This document shows, in pieces, positions 1-8,689 of a DNA stretch of 64,000 nt. A program made the translations under genes and the position numbers. The stretch is from Sympetrum striolatum. Lineage: Eukaryota; Arthropoda; Insecta; Odonata; Libellulidae. The stretch spans positions 310,001 through 374,000 of the forward strand of contig CANPUZ010000048.1 in the NCBI GenBank assembly GCA_947579665.1, given 5' to 3'. Within the stretch, counting starts at the first letter, position 1, and every line of letters begins with the position of its first letter. The notes below the pieces were generated by a model. The model worked only from the letters and a program-made list of their open reading frames with translations. It made no database searches and had not been told where the DNA came from.

Positions 1-864
1 TTCGACTCGAATGCGATATTCCACGACCGAAATAAGAATCTTCATTCAATTTCCTATCTTTTGGTGTTCGTCTCGATTTCATTATCTCCGATTTAATTCT
101 TCAAAAGAAAAAGTGTCTGCAGTCGACCCAAACGAAGGATTTGCTCAGAGAATGCTAAGCGGTGTCAACATTTATTAAGCATGTACTGAGCGAGGACAAC
201 ACGTTATAGATTTGAAAAAACAAAACGGATGTTGACATATAACAACGAAAATCTCGCATACCAGAGGAATTAACTTATAAAACACGTTTCCATGACAGGC
301 GATGAACAACGAAAGGAAAACATACTCGCGCCTATTACTAAAGTTCCCCTGAAAAATTCAATGTTTCGATCGAAATACAAGTAAACCTACACGAATTGTG
401 ATTCGTTTTCAAAATCTCGACGAGATCGTTCCGAATGCTGAACATAAGTCTAATTTAAGCCACCAATTCACTAAGAAAACGACAAAACCAATAATTTCCG
501 CGAACCTATTAATTTTGCTGGCTCTCTTTTGCTTCAAGTTCGAGTAAATCTAGTCAAATTTGGACTATTGTTAACGTCACATTCCCGTATATTGAACAAA
601 AAATACAATTCATTTAGAAACATACGAAAATCCAGTGGAATTTGCAGACTTGTTGACGATCAGAACTATATGCTTCTAATTATTGCGTAAAATTCTCATT
701 CTTTCGAGTAGATTGCGAAAAAGATGGCGAAATTCGAGCACCGAAGTTTTCTTTCTTTTCCGCCGATATGCCGGTGTACCGAGTCCAACTTCAGGCCTAC
801 CTCAGAACATTAATGAACGAAATGTCCATTGTTGGATCCGAGTTCCTTCATATTGGGGACTGTA
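1..864. other. No gene seen; repeat remnants
   Basis: I see no convincing coding exon. The first 110 bases resemble the segment near 3720-3770 and 42500-42550, with a shared run around gtctcgatt, so they are probably the edge of the same dispersed repeat. An AAGATGGCG motif at 721-729 matches the YY1 core, but no transcript structure around it can be supported. Open frames in this stretch are short and lack recognisable domains. Confidence 0.5.
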
Positions 865-1010
865 TAGAGTTAAGAAGATGAGAAACTTTGGTGAGAAAAA
901 GCGGACGACGGAGTCCCAAAGGGGAATCCCCGAAATCTATTTTTAGACCTCTGAGCGTAAATTTTCCCGCCTTGCACTGACGTAAGGAAACGGCCTCTCG
1001 GCCTCTCGAG
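865..1010 (+). repeat. Dispersed repeat, also at 7974-8000 and 8290-8365
   Basis: Two parts recur. The run from 865 to 893 (agagttaagaagatgagaaa) reappears at 7974-8000. The part at 930-1010, with the runs ttttcccgccttgca and acggcctctcgg, reappears at 8290-8365. In the second locus other sequence separates the two parts, so this is a rearranged repeat. The class is unknown. From 1010 to 1850 I see only AT-rich sequence and short frames without domains. Confidence 0.55.
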
Positions 1011-1849
1011 ATGCAGCGGAAAGCCCTGCTGATTGCGCATGTTCTTCCGTTTCAATTTTTTCCTCTTTCCATTCTCTAGATGCTGTGTGTCCTGCATTTA
1101 CCCATCTTTCGTCGAGGTTAAATATTTCACGGCCTTCATCTCGAAACCTTCTTATTTTTTTCAATTCCGCACGACAACAATCTCATTATTTTCGATGAGT
1201 AAGGCTTTGCCGATCCTTTTCTCGAATTGAAACCCAATTTCCTTCAGCAACTTCCAAAATGTTACCGTTTTAAAATTTGGAAGGGTTTTTCGTCATCATT
1301 TACGACTCGTAACACTGATTTAACAGTCGGAAGAATGTTTTTAAAAAAGAAGGATTGAGGGAACAGCCCTAGCCGCTCGAACGATCGCGCGTAATGCGGT
1401 ACCGCCGTAAGAAAAATTGCATTTCTTAAGTTGTTTAGGAATTTGAAGGGTCCGGACGTGCACAGAAAATAAATTCACTATTTTCTTAGAAACTTTCTCG
1501 CTGGATGTTTTTCCGTGGGCGAATTGGACGCGAAGTGGCAGGCGTCTCCTTTTTTCGATGCATTTTCCGAGAAATTCTCGACTGCTCCATTAATTTCTGC
1601 TGAAAATTTCCCTAAACTTTACTCATCTGCCTAAGCATTAACACTAAAGGAAAGAGAAGGGGTTGAAGCTGATATTGACGAAAGAAAATCCCATGTTTCT
1701 CGCATTAGAGAATCAATGGCACCCGTTCCGAAATAAACGGAACAAAACGCCGTTTTACTTCGAGATGTAACATTTTTGTTGTTTTTCGCAATTATGTTGC
1801 AAATGAACAAAAGATAATCAGGGTGCTATGTACGGTATCACCGATACTA

Positions 1850-2060
1850 AACACTGATAAGATAAGACCATACTGTTCCTGGGTTCGATGCCAGAGAACA
1901 TTAATATATCTCACATAATGAATATAAGCAGGACGTCGTTTGAATTGAATTTTCACACATAGTTGGAGATGGCGATGTTCTGTTGTGCCCTATATAAAAT
2001 TACTGTCGTCGATCTTCTTGCAGTATGCAAGCTACATTTTATTCGTAATCCCTAGAAGGT
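1850..2060 (+). repeat. T-arm module repeat, copy 1 (with terminal hairpin)
   Basis: The motif ggttcgatgcc at 1882-1892 lies in a tRNA T-arm-like hairpin (CTGG/CCAG). It is followed by the family's conserved downstream block, with aggacgtcgtttga near 1932 and ttttcacacatagttggaga near 1951. The copy ends with the perfect hairpin CTTGCAGTATGCAAG at 2017-2031 and tacattttattcgta. This order is shared with the copies at 4.2-5.4, 13.0-13.3 and 36.2-36.8 kb. The terminal hairpin suggests a defined element end, possibly Helitron-like, but no CTRR terminus is visible. Confidence 0.6.
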
Positions 2061-2612
2061 GGTTTTACCTCGCGAGGTATATATCTAAATCTAAAATGTA
2101 TTTACTTCTCGAGAAAGGGTTCGACACGAGGCGGTATCGATCCTCGACATTCTTTGAAACGTTCAAATTTTAAACCTGAATTCCTATTAGTTTAAACAGT
2201 TCGTAAGGATGGAAATGCATCACCAATATTCTTACACAGAACGAAAGCAACTTTTATTCGTTGAAAGACAAAACTTCTTTGCTCGTCGTCTCAAGCCTAA
2301 GTTAATATGGACTTAAGATCTGCGCGCAATCGTACGAAAAAGGCTTGGGCTCTCTTTTCCACATTTTAAAAGTTCCGGATATTAATTACATGGCTGTTAA
2401 CTCCTAAGAAACGGTCCTGTGTTCCCAACAATGCTTTGCTAAGCCGTCTGATCCGTAAATGATCAATTAGAAGTATTTTCAATTCATTAACCTCTTTTTA
2501 GAAAAAATCGAAAACCAATCATCCACGAAATATACGAATACAACAAAGGCTTCTACGTTTCCACGGAGTATGTGACGTCATCTTAGAAATATTTTTTTCC
2601 AGCATCAGAAGG
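2061..2612. other. No gene seen
   Basis: This is AT-rich sequence without a coding exon that I can support. A perfect CRE palindrome TGACGTCA lies at 2573-2580, just before the GC-rich repeat that starts at about 2613. Confidence 0.5.
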
Positions 2613-4060
2613 ATGTCGAGTAAAAACTCTTGGAATAGGTCTCGAGAGACTTTGCGCATGCGCAGAAGGCGGCTGAGGAGCGTGACCGGCAACCGACCGA
2701 GAGACCCGCTCGTCTACCATCTGTGGCCATGGGGGCGGAGAGGGGTGCCCACGAAACCACCTCGGGAATAAGCGTGCCGCCCACCGCCCCCAACAAACAA
2801 AGCCAATATGGACGCCTTCACGAATGATCTCACAACGCCACATATCCAGCAGACGGATGTACATAACAAATAATTTGTTAAACAAACAAATAAAGTGTTT
2901 CGAAGGAATTATTGTCGATGAAAAGTCTCGTAAATTACCTGCAGTTATAAACCTATAAATTGCACGAACCGATAAATTGTTAATGAATCGCATTTTAAAT
3001 TCGATTCAAAGTTTTATCGGCACCACTCTTCCAGCCGAGATATTTTTAGACAACCAAGTTTTTGTAGTTGCAAGCTTTATTACTTTGACAGATTAAAATT
3101 GGAAATAATGGTTAATAGCAGGGACGAAGTTACGGCATTTTTGGAATTTTTTGGTAATTCGATAGATTACGTGTGTAGAACGAATCCATTTTCGCGAACT
3201 GCTGAACGTTCATTAAAACGCCCAATTACATCGTATTGTGAAAATAAGAAGGAATCGTTCTTGAATGTTTGGAAATATGACGAAGAGATCTTCTAAACCA
3301 ATTCAAAGAAGAGTAGTTTCACTCTAACATAATGAAGCAAAGACGCAAAGAATTTCGCAAAAAAAGTGCCAGTCTTCGCCGATTTTCTAGCGAATTGCTA
3401 GAGAAATGAAATTCGGATTTCTTCGTTTCCAAAGATGTGTAACATTGTGAAGATATTTAATAGTCCATGTAACGAATTTCAAATTCACGTCTCTTTTAGA
3501 AGTGGGTGAATTGATTTGGCTGCTAAAAGGTTTCTACGCCGATTTCTGCGATGCGGTCAACGTGCGGGGAGTCTCTCAACGGCGAGGGAGGGGAAGGAGG
3601 GAGGGTAAAGAAAGGGAACGGGAGACTCGAAAAAAGGGTCAATTATTCAATCAAAATCCTCGCAATCGCCGAGTTTTAGGGAAATTCTAATGGCCAAGTA
3701 AGACGCTCCGTAAATTCATCTTTCCATCGGTGCTCGTCTCGATCCGCTGAAGTAATTATTTCTAATTTTTTAGTGCGAATTCAATGAAGCGTGCACAGAA
3801 AGCAATGCATTGTAAGCAGTTCATCGAAGGTCTTCTTGTTATCGACACTTCGGTGTCTTCTCCACATTGGGAGAAGACAGCCTCGCTCGAGGCAGACACG
3901 GCTATTGTGATTAGGGGACCGCTTCCCGTTGGTTTTAACGACTTCTAACTTAAATTTAAATACCTCTCAACGAGGCTATTTCTTTCTTTCCACCATCGGA
4001 TGACGTCAGCGGAGTCGCGAGGACGGTCAGCGGGACCGAGAGCACTAGCGTAGCATTATT
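2613..4060 (+). repeat. GC-rich dispersed repeat, copy 1 (NRF1-like palindrome, CRE)
   Basis: The blocks 2613-3060 and 3566-4060 are highly similar to 10430-10862 and 10940-11420, in the same order and orientation. The stretch 3060-3566 has no counterpart in the second copy. The repeat starts at aaaactcttggaa and contains the NRF1 consensus palindrome TGCGCATGCGCA at 2653-2664 and a CpG-rich block to about 2800. A perfect CRE TGACGTCA lies at 4001-4008. Open frames on both strands across the GC-rich core (for example minus 2583-2993) arise from base composition and match no family I know. A diverged third copy lies at 42244-42560. It could be the promoter or LTR of an unrecognised retroelement. 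Confidence 0.7.
2653..2664. promoter_or_regulatory. NRF1-like palindrome
   Basis: TGCGCATGCGCA matches the NRF1 consensus exactly. In the second copy of the host repeat the core GCGCATGCGC at 10459-10468 is kept, with one flanking change. That the site is functional is inference. Confidence 0.45.
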
Positions 4061-4224
4061 AGGCTACGTGGGAAATGACGAGTTATCAGAAATAACAGAT
4101 TTCTTTAAAATGGCTCGAATCACTCCGGACTTGATTCCTTTCGAAGGAAAATGTCGTTCTATTTCACGTGTGATGGAGGAGGCATGTAATATGATTGGGA
4201 TTATTATTATTAATTATCCTATTA

Positions 4225-5385
4225 AGATGATACCGTACCGTTCCAAGGTTCGATGCCAGAGCATATTAAAATTTCTCTCGTAAGGAATATAACGTAAAAG
4301 TAGGACGTCCTTTGAGGCAGTTGCAGACAATATTTCCTCTTTAGTTTTCACACATAGTTAATAATGGTGATATCCTGTTTATTACATAGGAAGTATCACC
4401 ATATAGACCATGGTTCGATGCCAGAAGGCCCCAAAATCGCAATTTTCTCCATAAGGATACATAATGGGGGTTTTCGAAAATTTTTTGAGGCACTTCCCGG
4501 AAAAGTAGAGAGTTGAAATTCGAGGGATCGCTAAAAGCCGTGCATATGCAACGAAAATCAAAAAGACATCGCCGAATATTGTCCATGGTTCGATGCTATG
4601 TCGGGGCAATAATCGGCCGTTTAAAATGAATTGTGGCGATTTTTAAGATTTTTTTTTGACCAAATCCCGAATGCATTGAAACTTGAAATTTGGCATTGGG
4701 TTAGAAATCATAAATATAGTTCATAATCAAATTTTCTGTAATCGCTGATGGTACTTGGTTCGATCCCAGAGGGCCATTTGCACTCTTCAATGCATTTCTT
4801 ATGGGGATAACGGAAACAAATTTTAGGTACTTCCCGGCATAATATCGCCCTCAAACTTTGTATGATATGAAATCAAGTCCTAACAAGTCATTATTTTCAT
4901 TCACTGCTGCCAATATGTCCTGGGTTCGAATCCAGGCGTCTCTACAATCAGTCACTGATCCGATTTTTAAGATTTAAATTGAACTCCTTCCCAATAATAT
5001 TAAAACTTGAAATTCGGCATAAATATAGAGCTCATAGATACCTTTCGAAAACATATTTTAGATTTCCAGGATCGTCCTTGGTTCGTATCCAGTAGGCCCC
5101 TTAACATTCGTGAAAAGTAGAACGTCGTTTGAGGTACTTGCAGCAAATATTTCTGCTTGAATTTTCACACATAGTTAGAGATGGTGATCTTCTATTGTAA
5201 TGCATAGTAAGTTCATCAGGAAGACCCAAGTTCGATGCCAGACGATTAAATTGAAGCGAATTTTAAGAGTATTTTAAATCCTTTTTTTTTTTGAGGACCG
5301 TCCCCATATAATGCCGATTTTAAATTATCGTTATCGATCTGCTTGCAGTATGCAAGCTACGTTTTACTCGTACTATATAATGCAG
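4225..5385 (+). repeat. T-arm module array, copy 2: seven modules at about 168-bp spacing
   Basis: Seven Pol III B-box-like motifs (consensus GGTTCGANTCC) in one orientation start at 4247, 4412, 4587, 4757, 4923, 5090 and 5229. The spacings are 165, 175, 170, 166, 167 and 139. Several sit in T-arm-like hairpins, the best being CCTGGGTTCGAATCCAGG at 4921-4938. No A box is seen at tRNA distance. Between motifs the monomers share degraded sequence such as aaacttgaaattcggcat. The array runs into the family's common end block and the perfect hairpin GCTTGCAGTATGCAAGC at 5341-5357. It reads as a diverged tandem repeat inside a mobile element, not as tRNA genes. Confidence 0.7.
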
Positions 5386-5814
5386 CATTTGTTTATTTGG
5401 TTGCTAGAACAATATCGCGTGTATGTACATTGTTGCCTTTAGGTTGATTTTATACCGCAAAGGTTTCCATGTTTTTGCGAATGAAAAGTTCAATCATTTG
5501 AAAATGTATTCACAAAGCCAAATAATCAAACCTACAATAGAGAGGGTGATGTTCTTTTCAATTAATACACAGCTGAATTTTAATTTCAGATGTTTACTAA
5601 TGGTTTCTTTTAGCACAAAATGTCGTCTCTTCTTCCCAATGAATTTTACATGAGCCTATCTTTCATTCAATGCAATTCATTTGTCTTTGTTGTTGATATA
5701 TTGGACGACTAGTAAATAATGATATAAGTGGGCTCTCAAGTGTGTACACTTTGACAGAGGAACAAATAGTAAAGAATCGCGATATGAGATGGACGTAAAC
5801 TATAAAAAAGGCAG

Positions 5815-6830
5815 AGAAACCCTATTTTTAATAAGTATGAAACTGATCTTCTGATCGATTTGGCTATAAGACGAAAAGAGGTCATTGAGAACAAGAAGAC
5901 AGATGGGAAATAATTGAAGGAGAAAGAGTTGGCATGGCAAAAGATTGTCTCAGAATTCAATTCCCTTCCTGGTGATTTATGGGAAGTTAAATTAAATAAC
6001 AATTAAATTTGTTTAAGCGATATTTCTTGTAATTTTATCGTACACAATGAAATACTTATTACCTGTCGCTCTTCATTTCGCATGCTTTTGAATTTTATCA
6101 ATGTATATTTATAGTATTAGTTATTACTACAATGTTATTTTAGTAATCTTCGATATTCGCAAGCATTATAAAGAGAATTACATCGTAACAGCAATTATAG
6201 TGTGCTGTTGAAACACTCGTATAACTTAATTTTCTCACTAATTTTGATCTTATCCAAATAACTTAATTAGCTTGCTTAAATTTTAAAATAACAGGAGTGA
6301 ATTTATATGGTCCTTAAGGTATTGTTAAAAGATCACATGGCCAATTGAAAACATGCTATGAGAACATGAAAAGAAAGACAAGGAAAGATATAGCGCAGGT
6401 GAGAAGATTGAAATGTATAACACTGGATAAGAGGAGGGCCATCAAATGAAAAATAATTAGAATTGACGAAAAGGTAGCATTTATTTTGGGTCCTAATGTA
6501 AGACCAATGGAAAACCCTTCCGATTCGGATGCTTTTTATCATAGTAATTGTTAGCATAATTATATTCATACCAGTTACCTAAATAAAATGAAAAAAATTA
6601 TCAAATCTGGTTATTTTTTTAGATCAGTGGCATATAATCATTCTACCACTACATATATCAAATTCATCAGAGGTAGGGATACAGGTAACATAAGTTTACA
6701 CCTTGTTTAAATCATGATAATAGTAAACTACTAATATTCAATGTTTATAGGATGTGTAGGAGAATTCAGATACAGCACAAAATGAATCAGTATCATTTAC
6801 TGAGACTCCTCTAGTGGAAATTCACGAAGT
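5815..6830 (+). pseudogene. Myb/SANT-like DNA-binding protein of a Harbinger element, broken
   Basis: From about 5839 one frame reads KYETDLLIDLAIRRKEVIEN, then KKTDGK, a TAA stop at about 5911-5913, and KEKELAWQKIVSEFNSLPG. This is the first half of the Myb/SANT-like domain of the MSANTD3/zeste-like type. After about 340 bp of unrelated sequence, 6330-6405 encodes QLKTCYENMKRKTRKDIAQ, the second helix region of the same domain. Near 6470-6545 follows RIDEKVAFILGPNVRPMENP, resembling the linker of these proteins. An acidic segment at 6745-6835 (ENSDTAQNESVSF) may be the continuation. The internal stop, frame changes and the gap between halves make it a pseudogene. The gap could be an intron or an insertion. 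Confidence 0.6.
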
Positions 6831-6837
6831 GGAAGTA

Positions 6838-6838
<1 letters not shown>

Positions 6839-6875
<37 letters not shown>
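6839..6875. repeat. (TA)n microsatellite
   Basis: About 18 TA repeats. It sits where the Harbinger transposase fragment on the minus strand loses similarity, so repeat expansion or an assembly collapse may mark the break. Confidence 0.95.
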
Positions 6876-6877
<2 letters not shown>

Positions 6878-6879
6878 CA

Positions 6880-7216
6880 TATGAAGCAGTAGTTCTGTGT
6901 ATTCCGAAAGAATCTCCTGTCAGCATGTGAAACGCACCTGTGGCGTAAAATCTCAACGTAGTCAAAATTTAACTTAAACTTAAGTTTATCCATCGGCAAA
7001 AGAGGATTGTTTCTCTGGCTTGGATATTCAAGATGATGGCGAATATTGTCTAAGAGGGAAAGCACTGTTTCTTTCCTCAACGTAGAATTTAGGTTCACTT
7101 AAATTATCGAAAAGATTCACCCTAGCGTCATGGTTTCTACGCTGTAAAATATTGTGGTTTTCTAAATAATCTAAATACAGGAGTTCATCTTCAAAATTAT
7201 CAAATCGAAACGCCAT
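6880..7216 (-). pseudogene. PIF/Harbinger (HARBI1-like) transposase, N-terminal fragment
   Basis: Read on the minus strand from 7216 the frame gives MAFRFDNFEDELLYLDYLE and a NILQRRNHDARVNLF stretch, typical of HARBI1-type N termini. A frameshift near 7095 leads to LRKETVLSLLDNIRHHLEYP and NNPLLPMDKL. A second shift near 6965 leads to LRFYATGAFHMLTGDSFGIH. The LRFYATG and GDSFGI blocks are hallmark positions of the family just before the DDE catalytic core. The core itself is absent: the fragment ends at the (TA)n tract. The protein is a remnant of transposition, not a host gene. Confidence 0.75.
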
Positions 7217-7299
7217 AACTGTTCACTACTCTTGTTGCTACACCGATTAACAATTTAACCGTGGTTAAGCCTTAACCGAGATTGGTGCACTTGGGCCAT

Positions 7300-7589
7300 A
7301 GACTTTATACTTTTTTTGGAATAAGATCATGTCCTATCAAGTCATACTGTGCAATCACAGCTGCCAAAATGGCCTGTCTTCGACACCAGGCGTCTCTAAA
7401 ATCAGTAACTGTTCCGATTTTTAAGAATTATTTTGAACCCTTTTCCAATAATATAGAAACTTGAAATTCAGCATATAGATAGAGATAATAGATACATTTC
7501 AAAAAAACATTTCTTACATTTCCAGGATCGTCCTTGGTTCGAATCCAGAGAGCCATTTACATTCGTGAAAAGTAGGACGTCGTTTGAGG
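7300..7589 (+). repeat. T-arm module repeat, copy 3 (two modules)
   Basis: The segment aligns with 4868-5130 of the large array, sharing atcaagtcctaacaagtca-like, ggcgtctct and aaacttgaaattcggcat-like blocks. It carries a decayed B-box-like motif at 7377-7387 and a perfect one, ggttcgaatcc, at 7535-7545, 158 bp apart. It stops inside the block agtaggacgtcgtttgagg at about 7590, where an unrelated repeat begins. The junction looks like an insertion or recombination point. Confidence 0.65.
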
Positions 7590-7700
7590 CACACCACCAT
7601 TATTCATTCCTCCCTATTAGCATCTATAAAAGACTGGGGAAAAAACGACCAAAATTAATTATCCGTCCTTGCGATTACTTCCCTATAACGCTTCGTCGAT
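7590..7700 (-). repeat. SINE-like repeat E, copy 1 (partial)
   Basis: On the minus strand this matches the copies at 36065-36235 (+) and 58500-58648 (+), and it resembles 11478-11627 (-). Shared blocks include gcgttatagggaagtaat and the ttagccaa-type AGATGCTAATAG segment. The tail with the CCCCTGCC block is missing here, because the T-arm repeat adjoins directly. Confidence 0.6.
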
Positions 7701-8182
7701 GACTCTCGGAGATCGCGTTCGCTCCTTACTAGATAAATTAGATTCATAGAATCAAGTTCGGCTGTATCATTAATAATATTATATTAATTATTAATAACAT
7801 ATTTTAATCGTTCCGTAAACAATACTTCAATATCTCAAGATAGAAGAAAATTTAATATTTGTTCTTGTTTTTATGTACATAGCATGTACAATGTAGTTAA
7901 CTTAAGGAGTGCGCTATCAAATTATTAACTGAAAAAGTGGGCGCTGACTCGAAAAAGGTTGGGAACCTATGATTTAGAGTTAAGAAGATGAGAAACTTTA
8001 TATAGATACTTTCTAGAAAATTGACCTTTTGGTGACCAAACTCGGGAATCGCTCTTATTCTTGCGATTTTTTATATCCATTACTTTACCGAAAAACACAC
8101 ACGGAATATCGCAACACAGGCCACCTCGCGGCGAGAGTGGTTCTTTTATAAGCTTGCAGACCGACGTGTTTAACCATGCAAT
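7700..8182. other. No gene seen
   Basis: AT-rich sequence. Block 7974-8000 repeats 865-893. Short open frames have no recognisable domain. Confidence 0.5.
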
Positions 8183-8365
8183 CATTATTTTTCAATCTTT
8201 TACAGTCCAGTTCAAATCCCTGCAGCAGACTTAAACATTTTAAGTTGCAGCACTGCGATTTAGCAGCCCAGCTCCTATCGATAAGCGAATCTATTTTTAG
8301 ATTTCCGGGCAGAAATTTTCCCGCCTTGCAGTCACGTGAGGAGACGGCCTCTCGGCTGCTTTGAT
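8183..8365 (+). repeat. Dispersed repeat fragments
   Basis: 8183-8275 recurs at 33689-33785, sharing caatcttttac, ttaaac-tttt, gcactgc and tttagcagcc blocks. 8290-8365 recurs at 930-1010. These look like pieces of one older interspersed element of unknown class. Confidence 0.55.
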
Positions 8366-8372
8366 ATAGTAA

Positions 8373-8447
8373 GTGGCTTAGTGGGTGAATGGTTAAGACG
8401 CTTGCCTACCACGCCAGAGTCCCTTTTTCGATCCCCGGATGAAACAT
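8373..8447 (+). repeat. tRNA-like sequence 1 (SINE head or tRNA pseudogene)
   Basis: The start fits the Pol III A box (TGGCTTAGTGGGTGAATGG at 8374-8392). A degraded B box (ttttcgatccc) lies near 8430. Arms in the middle are imperfect, so I regard it as tRNA-derived and not a working tRNA gene. It is followed within 10 bp by a second tRNA-like unit. Confidence 0.5.
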
Positions 8448-8454
8448 TATTTTA

Positions 8455-8518
8455 GGCTCCCGGTTAGTCATGAGGACAGCGCGTTCGCCTTTGGCGGGTT
8501 CGATTCCCGGTGGGAGCC
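8455..8518 (+). repeat. tRNA-like sequence 2 with perfect acceptor stem
   Basis: GGCTCCC at the 5' end pairs with GGGAGCC at the 3' end (7 bp). CGGGTTCGATTCCCG forms a T arm with a canonical B box (GGTTCGATTCC). The body is about 64 nt, short for a tRNA, and a clear five-base-pair anticodon stem is not visible. The block ggacagcgcgttcg is shared with the tRNA-like unit at 40227-40311, so the two belong to one SINE family. A structure-based tRNA search would decide between gene and SINE. Confidence 0.5.
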
Positions 8519-8689
8519 AATATGCAAAAGTATGTGCTTCACGGGAATGGATATTTCGTAAGGAAGAGAGTTTATTTCACTACTCCTACCTCTTTGATTA
8601 ACAGGAATAACCGTTTCTTTTCGTCGAATAACTCTGCGATATTCCGTAACTAAATGGCGAATAAAAGAGTCCACGAAGTCTCTTCAGTT

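Larger units (their letters stand above)
5690..7295. mobile_element. Degenerate PIF/Harbinger DNA transposon with two converging genes
   Basis: A plus-strand Myb/SANT-like gene (about 5815-6830) converges on a minus-strand Harbinger transposase fragment (about 6880-7216). Autonomous PIF/Harbinger elements encode exactly this pair, a DDE transposase and a Myb-like DNA-binding protein. The right end at 7240-7295 carries an inverted-repeat-like tail. Read on the minus strand from 7295 it gives gtgcaccaatctcggttaag and then further ttaaccacggttaa palindromes. The left end is poorly preserved: tcaagtgtgtacac near 5738 is a weak candidate. The element is decayed by stops, frameshifts and a (TA)n expansion. 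Confidence 0.65.

Noticed and set aside
2583..2993. 136-codon minus-strand open frame
   Set aside because: It lies in the GC-rich dispersed repeat, is open on both strands and matches no family. The second copy of the repeat (10284-10673) runs into a LINE in the same frame by chance.
4225..5385. Cluster of tRNA genes or a CRISPR-like array
   Set aside because: Only T-arm-like words recur. There are no A boxes, acceptor stems or anticodon arms, and the spacer and repeat lengths and divergence do not fit CRISPR, which is also not expected in an animal genome.
8455..8518. Functional tRNA gene
   Set aside because: The acceptor and T arm are good, but the body is too short, no anticodon stem is visible, and part of the sequence recurs at 40227 as a SINE head.
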